DNA of 64,000 bases from CAYJBH01 sp964368815 (GCA_964368815.1 CAYJDA010000004.1:1-64000); one strand, 5' to 3'; numbered from the stretch's first letter, positions 44,047 to 53,199 are shown. A program made the numbers and translations. Notes: a model not told the origin generated them from the sequence alone.

Positions 44047-44811
44047 ATGAAAAAAAATGGTGAATTAAACGAGCTTCTATTAAACGAGGAGCACGCCTTG
44101 GAGCAGGCTGAAAACTCCGAATTTCTTGCGAAACTTAACGGTGATGAAAAACTTGTTGAAGAAGAGCAGGAAGTTGAGAAAGAGAGGGACGAGAAAAAAA
44201 CTGAACAAAGCAAGGAGGAACGAAGTAAATATGCCAATGCCGACCGAAAAAAAACTATAGAAAAGTTAAGAAAGCGTGAGGCGAGCATGGATAACTTTTT
44301 TGCAAAACTTGGCGCTAAGGGCGAGAACTTTGAGCAAAAACTTTTAAATGCATCAGAGCTTCTTGAAAAAGCACAGCAGCTACAGCTAAAACAGGAGATA
44401 CAACAGCAATCTGAAAAAACAGGCATTAATCCGGAAATTCTTTATAAAGCAAGGCTTGCAGATGAGCTTACCAAAAAGCTGGATAATGAACGATGGTCTC
44501 GCCGAATGGTTGATGTTGCCGAGTATTGCCATGCAAAGCGTCCAAGCTTTTTTTCGGAACTTGATGGTGAAGATATGAGCCGCATTAATCTTATGATAAG
44601 AAACGGCTTTACTCCATCCCAAATTTTTGGTGCTTACGCAAAAAGCTCGGAATCCGGTGAGCCGGGTATCTCACATATTAAATCGGTTGCCGGTGCAAAG
44701 CAATCCTCCATGATGGATGTTCCCACAGCGATACTAAAAGAATATGAGCGTTACGGAATTTCCCACGCAGATGCCCTCTCGGACTATCGCAAACAGATGT
44801 TAAAGGGTTAG
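44047..44811 (+). CDS. Putative phage capsid scaffolding protein
   Basis: The 254-residue protein is highly charged and coiled-coil rich over residues 1-130 (KLVEEEQEVEKERDEKK and LEKAQQLQLKQEIQQQ runs), followed by a basic helical end. This composition and its position between portal and major capsid genes fit a scaffold that shapes the procapsid. AAAGGAG precedes the ATG at 44047; the frame extends upstream but without a ribosome site. Family identity is not recognised directly. Confidence 0.7.
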   Translation: MKKNGELNELLLNEEHALEQAENSEFLAKLNGDEKLVEEEQEVEKERDEKKTEQSKEERSKYANADRKKTIEKLRKREASMDNFFAKLGAKGENFEQKLLNASELLEKAQQLQLKQEIQQQSEKTGINPEILYKARLADELTKKLDNERWSRRMVDVAEYCHAKRPSFFSELDGEDMSRINLMIRNGFTPSQIFGAYAKSSESGEPGISHIKSVAGAKQSSMMDVPTAILKEYERYGISHADALSDYRKQMLKG

Positions 44812-44838
44812 ATTAACTACTAATAAAGGAGACGCATT

Positions 44839-44976
44839 ATGAAAAATTATATCGGACGAGTTAATACCGGTGGTGCTAAGGATGTTAGCGCACCATATCC
44901 ACAGAAAACACAGTCGAAGCCTGAGGTTCAAAAGGGTAAAGACCTACGAAGCAAAACCTCTACCAAAACAAAATAA
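44839..44976 (+). CDS. Small basic protein before the capsid gene
   Basis: The 45-residue protein is Lys/Thr/Gly-rich with no clear fold (MKNYIGRVNTGGAKDVS...). It has AAAGGAG before its ATG and lies between scaffold and major capsid genes. It may be a decoration or head-assembly factor. Function unknown; the strong ribosome site is the main support. Confidence 0.6.
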   Translation: MKNYIGRVNTGGAKDVSAPYPQKTQSKPEVQKGKDLRSKTSTKTK

Positions 44977-45013
44977 ATACTGCAGTATTTGACAACAGAA
45001 AGGAAGATTAATT

Positions 45014-46054
45014 ATGGCTATTATTACAAGCAGCAGCGGACTAATGGATACCTTTATGGGAAAATCCCTCTACCCTGTTTATAAAATTATTAACGATGCC
45101 GAGGCAGATTTTGTTGATAGATTTTCCATACTCGAGCCGGTGTTCTCGGTAGAGAATGCTGATGGGTTTGGTATGAAATATACCGATGAAATCGGGGTTG
45201 GCGACTTTTTGCCCACAGCTGAGGGAACAAACTATGCTACCGATGATGTTCAGGAGGGATTTTCCAGCTTTATTGAATTTATAGAGTGGACAAACTCGGT
45301 AGAGATAACCAAGACCATGATGGAGGATAATGTTACCTCTGCAATTAAGAAAAAGGCAAGAATGTATGCTCGTTCTTACTACAGAACACGTGAAAAATTC
45401 CGTGCAATGATGCTCGGAGCCGGCAAGTCCGGATCTCTTAGCATACCTAATGCCGCAGGTTCTAACATTACTATTAATGCAAAATCTGCTGACGGTGTTG
45501 CACTGTTCTCTACAGCACACCCATCTAAATTAGATTCCACTTCGTTGCAAACCAATAAGTTTGCCGACACTTTTTCGGAAGATGTTCTAAGCGAGATGGC
45601 AACACGCATGGAAAACTTTAAAGACGATAAGGGTGATATATCCGGCGTTGCGCCAAACACCATTATCATCCCCAATGTTTCCAAGCTAAAAAAGGATGTG
45701 TTTAAGGTTATCGGAGCCGACAAGGACCCTGAGAGTCCAAACAACGGATTTAACTACCTGTTTGGAACATGGAGAGTTCTGTGTACCCCTATGTTGAACG
45801 GATATCTGAGTGATACCGAATTTATTCTTGCAGACCTTGATTTTAATGAGATGGCCGGTGGTGCTATCTGGGGTGATAGAATTGCGCTTGAAACCAGCAC
45901 TTCAATAACCCCTAAAACTCATAATCTTGATATTGCAGGCAGAAGCAGATTCTCAGCAATGTTCCATAACTTTAGAGCATTTGCTATTGGTGGTAGCACC
46001 GGCGGAACCGACCTTTCGAGTGGAGTAACACCTGAGGTGGAAGAAACACCGTAA
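45014..46054 (+). CDS. Phage major capsid protein
   Basis: The 346-residue protein has the size and secondary-structure pattern of an HK97-fold major capsid protein, with a long helix at EKFRAMMLGAGKSG and a C-terminal beta-rich part ending SRFSAMFHNFRAFAIGG. No protease or delta domain is evident; a separate scaffold gene precedes it. AAAGGAAG lies before the ATG. It is the expected most abundant product of the cassette, followed by a strong hairpin. The family match is by pattern and position. Confidence 0.75.
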   Translation: MAIITSSSGLMDTFMGKSLYPVYKIINDAEADFVDRFSILEPVFSVENADGFGMKYTDEIGVGDFLPTAEGTNYATDDVQEGFSSFIEFIEWTNSVEITKTMMEDNVTSAIKKKARMYARSYYRTREKFRAMMLGAGKSGSLSIPNAAGSNITINAKSADGVALFSTAHPSKLDSTSLQTNKFADTFSEDVLSEMATRMENFKDDKGDISGVAPNTIIIPNVSKLKKDVFKVIGADKDPESPNNGFNYLFGTWRVLCTPMLNGYLSDTEFILADLDFNEMAGGAIWGDRIALETSTSITPKTHNLDIAGRSRFSAMFHNFRAFAIGGSTGGTDLSSGVTPEVEETP

Positions 46055-46083
46055 CCGATTAACTAATAGCTGACACCTACGCG

Positions 46084-46129
46084 TTTTGGTTTAGGGCCGT
46101 TGCGTTTAGTTTGCGACCCTAAACCAAAA
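46084..46129 (+). promoter_or_regulatory. Hairpin after the capsid gene
   Basis: TTTTGGTTTAGGG (46084-46096) and CCCTAAACCAAAA (46117-46129) form a 13-bp perfect stem with a 20-base loop and no T-run. It probably protects or attenuates the capsid mRNA rather than ending the operon. The rest of 46055-46196 has no gene. Confidence 0.55.
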
Positions 46130-46196
46130 GAAAAGAGCAAATACTTGCCCGAACAAACTGAGTGTTTTTAGGGTGTATAACAAAAAGGGATTAATT

Positions 46197-47105
46197 ATGA
46201 TAACGCTTGAAAAGCTTAAAAAAGATCTGTTTTCATATGTAGATGCCGAGGAAGATTCCGATAAGCAGGAATATTTTTACACCTCAGCTAATAAAGCACT
46301 GGATTATATACATTCGAATTTTCCCGAGCGATATGCCGAAAAATATGTTATTGAGGGTAATCGCCTTGAAAATATTCTTGCCGCAAGCAACAACAGCGAA
46401 CTTGTAGTGTTTGCAAAAACACCGTTTGCTATAGAGGGAGATGCAAAATCTTACTTCTTCGAGGTTTCCGGCGTTGGCAATTTTAGAGTGATAACCGATG
46501 GTAACGAACAGGTGACATCCTTTGACTGTAAGGAATATACAGCCTACAGAGGTTTTTTGCAGGGAAATAGTCGTATAGAGTTTTTTAGTGATTATCGATT
46601 TTATGTGCGTGGTATTGCCCTGTATAACGAGCTTCTTTCCGACCGTGTTGAGGATATACCGGAATACTCCGCATCAATGGAGTATGACCTAAACGAGCTG
46701 ACCGTAACCGTTGACGAAAATGGAGAACTTTATTATCCGTTTTGCTCCTTTTTAGAGGCAATGTTTCAAGAAATGGGAAATGAAGGTGAATGGTTACCGC
46801 TTACTGATTATGAAATTATTCCAAACAAGCAGGGTCATCTACTCAGATTAAATCGCTCTGATACTCAGAAAATTATATATTACAAACGTCATTTTAAAGA
46901 GATAAGTGAGGGCACCGAGCAAATCGATGTACCTACGGACTTGTACTATGCTTTTTTAGAGCAGTTTTATGCCGAATATCTTATGGATGAAAACGAAATC
47001 TCGGTAGACAGGGCCGGATTTAATTATCGAACCAAGGTTGCTTTAAAGCAGACGGGAAGAAGTGCTGAAAATCCGATACAGCAATTCGTGAATGAAAGAT
47101 TTTGA
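46197..47105 (+). CDS. Putative head-tail connector/adaptor protein
   Basis: The 302-residue protein is not clearly recognised. It begins with helices (LKKDLFSYVDAEEDSDKQEYFYTSANKALDYI, in two parts) and then a beta-rich region. Position between capsid and nozzle genes matches adaptor or head-closure proteins of short-tailed phages. The ATG at 46197 has AAAGGG upstream; a GTG 24 bases earlier lacks one. The call rests mainly on gene order. Confidence 0.5.
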   Translation: MITLEKLKKDLFSYVDAEEDSDKQEYFYTSANKALDYIHSNFPERYAEKYVIEGNRLENILAASNNSELVVFAKTPFAIEGDAKSYFFEVSGVGNFRVITDGNEQVTSFDCKEYTAYRGFLQGNSRIEFFSDYRFYVRGIALYNELLSDRVEDIPEYSASMEYDLNELTVTVDENGELYYPFCSFLEAMFQEMGNEGEWLPLTDYEIIPNKQGHLLRLNRSDTQKIIYYKRHFKEISEGTEQIDVPTDLYYAFLEQFYAEYLMDENEISVDRAGFNYRTKVALKQTGRSAENPIQQFVNERF

Positions 47106-47130
47106 GTTAAAAGGAAAGGAATGGTAGATC

Positions 47131-49077
47131 ATGCCAATATTTCCCAGTGAAAAAGTTCCGGAATCTAAACCTCCTAAAGTTTCGATAACTCGGTATAACG
47201 ATTGGCGGGGCGTTGATTATGTTCATGATGCGTATAGCTGTAGTGAAAGCCGTTGCCCCGAACTGCTTAACATGATTTCATACACAAGGGGAACGCTTGA
47301 GGGACGACGGGGATATGAAATTGTTAAAAACTTTGATGGTAAAATTAACTCTATCGCAATGGGCTCGGTGGGCGATGAGTTTATAACACTAGTTCATGAG
47401 GGCAGAAATCTTTGGATGTTAGGCGATGGAGAAGATACTAAGCTTTATGAATCTATGGCAGATGAAAAAACAACAATATTTTTCTCCCAGTATCAGGAAA
47501 AATTTTTAGTTGCACCGGAAGAGCCGGTAAAACTTAAAACCATAGGCTTGATTCTCGGAGGCGGTAACTACCTGTATATCAATAAGGTAGATGGCGAAAT
47601 AGTAGTTGGAAACATCGTGGATATAGCGTATAAACCGGTTGTAACCATTGCCGCATCATATAAAGGCGGCGGCACGGTTTTAGAGGCTGTTAATTTATTA
47701 TCACCCGGACGGGTACACAAAGCGTATGGTGATGGAACAAACAAAACATTTCAATTACCCTCAAAAAACCTTGATGCAACTAATGTTGAAGTTATAGAAA
47801 TATTAGCAAGCGGGGAAAAGACATATACCGAGGGAGCAGCAGGGGCCTCCGGTTTTACCGTAAATCGAGCTACCGGAACGATAACGTTTAACACTGCCCC
47901 ACCGGATCCACCGGTAGACGGCACCGACAACCTTTATATAACCTACTATAAAACAGTTGAAGGAAATATCGAAAAGATCATTAACTGCAACACCGTGGAG
48001 GAATATGGTGTTGGCGGTGCACTTAGGTGTTTTGTTACTCGAAACTCGGAGTATCGTTCCTACGATTGGTGGAGCGAGCCGCATCAACCAAACTACTACC
48101 CTGATCTTAACTACGGGATTTCCGGTAACGATAATACCGCTATAATGGGATATTTAAAGTTTCATAGCTATCTTATTATTTTAAAGGAGCAAAACGAGCA
48201 GGACATTACGGTGTATATCAGGTCAGGAACCGTGACCGAAGAAAAGACATATTTTACCACAAATATAGGAATGGTAGGAGTGGGGGCAATATCTCCTTAC
48301 TGCTTTGCAACTGTTTTGGATGAGCCGGTGTTTTTATCTCAAACCGGAATATATGCAATAATATCCGACGCTATAAGCCAACAGGCAACGCTGCAAAACA
48401 GATCCTACTGGCTGGATCCGAGACTTACGGCGGAAACTAATCTTGAAGATGCTGTCGGCACTGCATGGGGCGGATATTATTTAATGTCGGTAAACGGTAA
48501 TACCTACGTGCTGGATATGAGGCGCGGCGAGGTTGTAGACCTTCAAAAGCAGGGAGTATATGACGGTTATTTTTGGCAGGGTTTTAACCCAAGCTGTTAT
48601 TTGGCTAGAGGGAATGAACTGTATTTCGGAAATAATAACGGTGAGCTTTGCCGCTTTAGAAACAGTGGCAATATAGATGATTACATGGACGGTGATAAAG
48701 CAATTCATTACTTTGTTAGAACCAAGCAGGACGACGATGGATCCGGCTCGTATCGTAAAAGCCTCAGCAAAAAAGGGCAGTCTATTTCGCTTAAACCCTT
48801 TGCGGTTAGCACTGTTAGTGTTCGGCTAAACAACGATGAAGGGCAAATAAAAAGCATTGACGATATAGTTATATCCTCCTCTCGTTTCTCGTTTGAAAGG
48901 ATTGACTTTAGTAAAATTGACTTTAATTCTTCAACCGCAACAAGGCCGCAACGCTTAAAAATAAGGGTTAAAAAGTATAGAACATTACAGTATGAACTAG
49001 AAAGCAATGCACCCAGAAACAGCTTTGCCTTAGTTCAGATAGAAAAAAGTTATTATTTAACGGGGAAAACAGTATGA
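47131..49077 (+). CDS. Podovirus-type tail nozzle/hub protein
   Basis: The 648-residue, beta-rich protein opens with RYNDWRGVDY...PELLNMISYTRGTLEGRRGYE, a start seen in nozzle or stabilisation proteins of short-tailed phages (P22 gp10/T7 gp12 type), followed by propeller-like repeats. An inserted domain at about residues 190-270 (fibronectin- or attachment-like) interrupts the pattern. It would form the tip of the short tail. Its stop overlaps the next start by four bases (ATGA). Matched by motif and order. Confidence 0.65.
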   Translation: MPIFPSEKVPESKPPKVSITRYNDWRGVDYVHDAYSCSESRCPELLNMISYTRGTLEGRRGYEIVKNFDGKINSIAMGSVGDEFITLVHEGRNLWMLGDGEDTKLYESMADEKTTIFFSQYQEKFLVAPEEPVKLKTIGLILGGGNYLYINKVDGEIVVGNIVDIAYKPVVTIAASYKGGGTVLEAVNLLSPGRVHKAYGDGTNKTFQLPSKNLDATNVEVIEILASGEKTYTEGAAGASGFTVNRATGTITFNTAPPDPPVDGTDNLYITYYKTVEGNIEKIINCNTVEEYGVGGALRCFVTRNSEYRSYDWWSEPHQPNYYPDLNYGISGNDNTAIMGYLKFHSYLIILKEQNEQDITVYIRSGTVTEEKTYFTTNIGMVGVGAISPYCFATVLDEPVFLSQTGIYAIISDAISQQATLQNRSYWLDPRLTAETNLEDAVGTAWGGYYLMSVNGNTYVLDMRRGEVVDLQKQGVYDGYFWQGFNPSCYLARGNELYFGNNNGELCRFRNSGNIDDYMDGDKAIHYFVRTKQDDDGSGSYRKSLSKKGQSISLKPFAVSTVSVRLNNDEGQIKSIDDIVISSSRFSFERIDFSKIDFNSSTATRPQRLKIRVKKYRTLQYELESNAPRNSFALVQIEKSYYLTGKTV

Positions 49078-50132
49078 GTATTTACACAATTACACCGGCA
49101 GAGGTAGAGGCTAACAACGTAAAAAATGCACCGGATATTTTAGAAGGTGATCCCGAAGCCAACAAAAATATTTTTGATAAACTTCCGGAACTTATTACCA
49201 CCAAACATAACGATTTAGGCGATGCTCTTGAAAGGCATGAAGAAAACACCGATAATCCTCACGAGGTTACGGCAAAGCAAACCGGGGCATTGGTTCAGGA
49301 TGATATCCTGCCCGGTGATAACATTATAGTAGCCAAAAATGCAGACGGCAGCGTTACCATTAACTCCACCGGAGGTGGTGGCGGCGGCGGTGGCGATATG
49401 TATCGCAGTGTATACGACACTAATTCCGATGGTGTTGTTAACGCCGCCGACCATGCCACAACCGCAGACGATGCCACAAATGCAGACCACGCAACAACAG
49501 CAGGTACAGCGATAAACTCAAGCTTTGCAAGCATTTCGAATTTTAGTACGTCCGGCGCAGTTATATTTGCACAGCAGGCAAACAAATTGTTAATTGAAGA
49601 TGGGGCTACACCCGGTGCGCCGCCCATATCAACCGGAAGGTTTAGGGCAATAAACGGCTCGACATTTGCCAGTTTTGAAGTTACAACCTCCGATTCACCT
49701 AAAGAATATTCGGTAGTAAACGCTAACGAGACCGAAATTGAACTAATTGTTGGAAGGTGGTATAACTTTATTTTGGATGATGCGCTTAATACCATAAACT
49801 TTAATTCAAACAAAAGCCCGGAACCCGATGTTTACAGCACTACCGAGACCTTGACTAACAAGATATGGATAGACGGAAAGCCAATTTATAGACGAGTATT
49901 TGTGCTGACAAACCAAAATGGAGTTTCTGCGACCTATATAGATACATTAGTATCCGTAGTCGGCGTTCAAACGTCAGCATCCGGCAGTCAAATCCCTGTT
50001 ACATCGGCTGCTGATAGTGCGGCAGCAGGAGCTACATTAATGTTTTATCTTTCCGGAACAGGATATTTACTATTTAATGGTGAGTATGAATTTGCTAAAT
50101 TTAATGGAATTGTTGAATACACTAAAAACTAA
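49074..50132 (+). CDS. Putative tail fibre/receptor-binding protein
   Basis: The 352-residue protein has an N-terminal helix, a fibre-type NPHEVTAKQTGA motif (residues 61-72), an eight-glycine linker (100-107) and an EF-hand-like calcium loop DTNSDGVVNAAD (115-126). Repeated ADHATTA units follow, then a beta-rich C-terminal domain. These fit a tail fibre or spike that contacts the host surface, with calcium stiffening the shaft. It overlaps the nozzle gene and precedes the amidase by 33 bp. Confidence 0.7.
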   Translation: MSIYTITPAEVEANNVKNAPDILEGDPEANKNIFDKLPELITTKHNDLGDALERHEENTDNPHEVTAKQTGALVQDDILPGDNIIVAKNADGSVTINSTGGGGGGGGDMYRSVYDTNSDGVVNAADHATTADDATNADHATTAGTAINSSFASISNFSTSGAVIFAQQANKLLIEDGATPGAPPISTGRFRAINGSTFASFEVTTSDSPKEYSVVNANETEIELIVGRWYNFILDDALNTINFNSNKSPEPDVYSTTETLTNKIWIDGKPIYRRVFVLTNQNGVSATYIDTLVSVVGVQTSASGSQIPVTSAADSAAAGATLMFYLSGTGYLLFNGEYEFAKFNGIVEYTKN

Positions 50133-50165
50133 ACAATGTTTAGGTTGAATTATTAAGGAGGTAAC

Positions 50166-50792
50166 ATGAGTATATCGGGTTTAGCGCAAAAGATATTGCC
50201 TGCAGATTCCAGCAACTTTACCGCAAACAGATCGAGATATTCCGATATAAAGGAGATAACGGTCCACCATATGGCGGGATTTATGTCGGTGGAACAACTT
50301 GCCGAAATGTGGCAAAATCCAACCAGAGACGGTTCATCTCACTATGGGGTTAACGGCAATGACATTGCATGTTATGTTTCGGAGGGAGATATAGCATGGA
50401 CAAACGGGGATTGGGAAGCCAACTGTAGGGCGGTTACTATAGAGGTTGCAAACAGCGCGGGTGAGCCTACATGGACGATTTCGGACGAGAGCCTTGAAAC
50501 GGTGGCAAGGTTAATTGCAGATATTGCCAAAAGAAACAATTTAGGACAGTTGATTCCGCTTATAAATCTTACAATGCATAAACAATATTCCGCAACCGCA
50601 TGTCCCGGCCCTTATCTGCAGGGAAAATTTGAGTATCTGGCAAAAAGAGCAAATGAGATTAATATGCAACAGGAACAACCCGAGGATGAACTTTCAGCGC
50701 TTACGAGGCTTCTTTCCAATTTAGAGAGTGCCGTTAATGCCATTAAAGACTATGTTGCACAGCTAACAAAAGAGTATTTGAATAATATCTGA
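50166..50792 (+). CDS. N-acetylmuramoyl-L-alanine amidase (endolysin)
   Basis: The 208-residue protein is an amidase_2/PGRP-type enzyme that cleaves the muramyl-alanine bond. Zinc ligands are His in ITVHHMAGF and His plus Cys in TMHKQYSATACPGPYL. Residues 160-208 form a coiled-coil-like tail that could bind the particle or cell wall. A perfect AAGGAGG precedes the ATG. It lies next to the holin gene, as in phage lysis cassettes, and has no signal peptide. Confidence 0.9.
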   Translation: MSISGLAQKILPADSSNFTANRSRYSDIKEITVHHMAGFMSVEQLAEMWQNPTRDGSSHYGVNGNDIACYVSEGDIAWTNGDWEANCRAVTIEVANSAGEPTWTISDESLETVARLIADIAKRNNLGQLIPLINLTMHKQYSATACPGPYLQGKFEYLAKRANEINMQQEQPEDELSALTRLLSNLESAVNAIKDYVAQLTKEYLNNI

Positions 50793-50802
50793 AAATGGGG
50801 GA

Positions 50803-51252
50803 ATGATGAACAAAATGAAAGGGTTATTAATTATGGTTTCGGTAGGCTTAGGAGGTGTGTTATCCCCTTTTGCAGACGTTACGGTTTTGTTGACTTTAGC
50901 CGTATCGGCAATTGTATTTGACTGGGTTTCCGGAGTTACGGCTGCCGCAATCAACGGTGAACTTGAAAGCAAGGTGGGAATTGCAGGAGTTTTTAAAAAG
51001 ATACAGTATCTTTTTGTTATAGTTGTATCAGTTATTATGGATGTATTAATACTACAAGGATTGCCTCTAATAGGTGTAAACTGTGAGAACTTTGGCGGTT
51101 CGCTAATAACCTGCATCGTATCGGTTTGGTTGATACTTAACGAATTAATCTCAATATTGGAAAATCTTAATCGTGGCGGCGTTCCGCTTCCGGATTTTCT
51201 CGGTAGAATAATAAAGCAGATAAAGGACAAAATGGATCAAAACATTAAATAA
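50803..51252 (+). CDS. Phage holin, toxin-secretion/lysis type
   Basis: The 149-residue protein has three to four membrane helices (about 7-25, 28-48, 68-88, 100-118) and the family motif FDWVSGVTAAAINGE followed by KVGIAGVFKK. Such holins open the membrane for the amidase. GGGGGA precedes the ATG pair. The amidase-holin pair is the only lysis function in the cassette. Confidence 0.88.
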   Translation: MMNKMKGLLIMVSVGLGGVLSPFADVTVLLTLAVSAIVFDWVSGVTAAAINGELESKVGIAGVFKKIQYLFVIVVSVIMDVLILQGLPLIGVNCENFGGSLITCIVSVWLILNELISILENLNRGGVPLPDFLGRIIKQIKDKMDQNIK

Positions 51253-51262
51253 GGAGAATATT

Positions 51263-52027
51263 ATGAGCATTCCAATTATTTCGCAATCTCAGGCAATGAA
51301 GAGCCAGTTTGGCTATTCAACCGGCATTCAGGACGATCCGTTTACCGGAAGAACCTATAACGTAGTATCCGATGCGGATTATTATAAATCAAATCAGCCG
51401 GTTAGTACTTCGTCGGGATATACAACAAAGAGCAAAGTTACGGCGCCGGAAGAACCGCAAACAGATTCATCCGAAGCATTAATTGCACTTTTATTACAGC
51501 AACAACGACTGGCAGAGCAACGGCTGCGTGAACAGATGGCGGCGGCAAATTCTATGATAGACCGTAATGCAGATAGCGCTATCTCCCAGATGGAGCAGGA
51601 TAGAATTGACCAACAACGCCAGTCCTACATCAGTAAAGAAAAAGCTATGACGGCACTACCGCAATCCTCCCTTGCAGTGGGAGGTGGAGGACTTTCCGAA
51701 ACCTCGTTGATGGGCATAAATAGCGAATACGAAAACTCTATGCAACAGCTTATTAATGCATTTAACCGTAATAAAACTGACGTTTTAAACGAGGCGGCAA
51801 ATCTAAAATCAAGCAACGAAATAAATCTTACCAATCAAATAATGGATTTTGAAAATGCCACAAGTAAAAACCTTTTTGAATTGGCTCAAACTCCCGGAAT
51901 GGATACCTCGGCAATATCCATGGCAGTCAGCTCGCTTGCAGGAGATTACGACAATTCTTCGTACTTAGCAAGGTTAAGAGCGGCCGGAATATCGGACGAA
52001 CAGCTAAGGGCATGGGGACTTTTATAG
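51263..52027 (+). CDS. Unknown last gene of the cassette, possible ejection protein
   Basis: The 254-residue protein starts with a disordered Ser/Gln-rich part, then a Gln/Arg/Glu-rich helix with LALLLQQQRLAEQRLREQM-like character and a long Asn-rich coiled coil. It ends with LRAAGISDEQLRAWGLL. It resembles the coiled internal or ejection proteins of short-tailed phages more than an enzyme. AAGGAG precedes the ATG. It sits after the holin, an unusual place for a structural gene. No family recognised. Confidence 0.55.
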   Translation: MSIPIISQSQAMKSQFGYSTGIQDDPFTGRTYNVVSDADYYKSNQPVSTSSGYTTKSKVTAPEEPQTDSSEALIALLLQQQRLAEQRLREQMAAANSMIDRNADSAISQMEQDRIDQQRQSYISKEKAMTALPQSSLAVGGGGLSETSLMGINSEYENSMQQLINAFNRNKTDVLNEAANLKSSNEINLTNQIMDFENATSKNLFELAQTPGMDTSAISMAVSSLAGDYDNSSYLARLRAAGISDEQLRAWGLL

Positions 52028-52042
52028 AATAATTGTGCATTT

Positions 52043-52090
52043 AAATTACCGCAGATCATTTAAAGGTTTGCGGTAATTTATTATATTATC
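52043..52090 (+). terminator. Terminator of the phage-like cassette
   Basis: AAATTACCGCA pairs with TGCGGTAATTT across an 15-base loop and the strand continues into an AT-rich ATTATATTAT run. It closes the cassette before the AraC gene. Confidence 0.7.
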
Positions 52091-52127
52091 GGCTCAATCA
52101 TATTTGTCAACAAAATTATGTTTTTGC

Positions 52128-52155
52128 TTGCTATTTTTGTAGAACATGATATAAT
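52128..52155 (+). promoter_or_regulatory. Promoter of the AraC-family regulator
   Basis: TTGCTA (52128-52133) and TATAAT (52150-52155) are 16 bp apart, 60 bp before the regulator start. Confidence 0.6.
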
Positions 52156-52214
52156 GATTGCATTCAACATCTATCCGTTAGGAACTAATACCGGGTTTTA
52201 AGAAGAGGTATAAA

Positions 52215-53084
52215 ATGAAAACATACAAAGAGGAAGTTATAACTCCGATTGACGAGTTGACAATTCGGGTGGTTATAAACAATGTTAACACCACTAAGGT
52301 AATGGTTACGGAACATTGGCACGATTACTATGAGGCACTTTATGTAATGGACGGCTCTGCAACGCAAACTGTTGGTGATAAAACGTTTTCGATAGATAAG
52401 GATGAAATTCTAATTATTCATCCCGGTGAAATTCATTCTACCTACTCCACAGCCGATACGGGTTGCAGTATAATGGTTTTGCTATTTTACCCTAATTGCT
52501 TAAATTTTGATAATTATGATGCCTCATTCTCTAAATACTTAAATTTATTTATCATTCAGATGAGTGGCGGAATAAATCTTTATAAGCCTGTTTTATACAA
52601 AAATCAGATGCTCAGTATTATTTCTAAAATGAACGAGGAATACACCCTTAAAAGTAGTGGTTACCAGCTAGTTTTAAAAGGTTTGGTTTACGAATTTATC
52701 GGTTATCTTCAACGAGTAAACAACTTTAATCTTCAAACACAGAACATACAAAACAAGCATTCCAAAATTATAGAATGTTGCAATTACATAGAAAACAACT
52801 ATACAGAAAATATTTCGTTAAAAGAGGTAGCGGCAAAGGTTGGCTATACTCAGGAATATTTTTCTATTTTATTTAAAAATTGTACCGGCCATAACTTCAA
52901 ACATTTTGTTGATTATGTTAGAGTTTCCGAGGCAGATAAATTTCTTATCTATGAAGATATGTCGATAACCGATGTTTCGGAAAAGCTTGGATTTCCCAAC
53001 ATAAGCAGCTTTAGCAGAACATATAAACGGGTAAAAGGTTATCCACCCGGGAAAAAGAAAATATTAAATATTGATAAAAACTAA
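52215..53084 (+). CDS. AraC-family transcriptional regulator with cupin sensor
   Basis: The 289-residue protein has an N-terminal cupin-like domain (HWHDYYEALYV, IHPGEIHSTYS), which often binds sugars. A C-terminal double helix-turn-helix follows: ISLKEVAAKVGYTQEYFS and ITDVSEKLGFPNISSFSRTYKR. It should activate the adjacent sugar ABC/UroD operon in response to a sugar. AAGAGG precedes the ATG. A 115-bp gap separates it from the binding-protein gene, which has its own promoter. Confidence 0.9.
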   Translation: MKTYKEEVITPIDELTIRVVINNVNTTKVMVTEHWHDYYEALYVMDGSATQTVGDKTFSIDKDEILIIHPGEIHSTYSTADTGCSIMVLLFYPNCLNFDNYDASFSKYLNLFIIQMSGGINLYKPVLYKNQMLSIISKMNEEYTLKSSGYQLVLKGLVYEFIGYLQRVNNFNLQTQNIQNKHSKIIECCNYIENNYTENISLKEVAAKVGYTQEYFSILFKNCTGHNFKHFVDYVRVSEADKFLIYEDMSITDVSEKLGFPNISSFSRTYKRVKGYPPGKKKILNIDKN

Positions 53085-53097
53085 ATAATAAATGAGA

Positions 53098-53126
53098 TTG
53101 TATTGTCATTAATTCATCGTTATAAT
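53098..53126 (+). promoter_or_regulatory. Promoter of the second sugar ABC operon
   Basis: TTGTAT (53098-53103) and TATAAT (53121-53126) are 17 bp apart, 74 bp before the binding-protein gene. A separate promoter after araC fits regulated expression by it. Confidence 0.65.
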
Positions 53127-53199
53127 AAAAACAATAAAATACTCAACAAATTGAAAGTTTTTGTGTATTTTGTTACAAGAAATTAACGGAGGATAAAAA

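Noticed and set aside
44386..44622. Minus-strand frames over the scaffold and capsid genes
   Set aside because: They lack ribosome sites and families, and run against a coherent plus-strand operon.
49295..49813. Long minus-strand frame inside the fibre gene
   Set aside because: It is a shadow of a repetitive plus-strand gene: no ribosome site, low-complexity proline run opposite the glycine codons, no family pattern.
35512..52027. Complete contractile injection system
   Set aside because: Only the Afp15-like ATPase fits. No sheath, tube, spike or baseplate genes are present, and the phage-like genes are of the short-tailed, DNA-packaging type.
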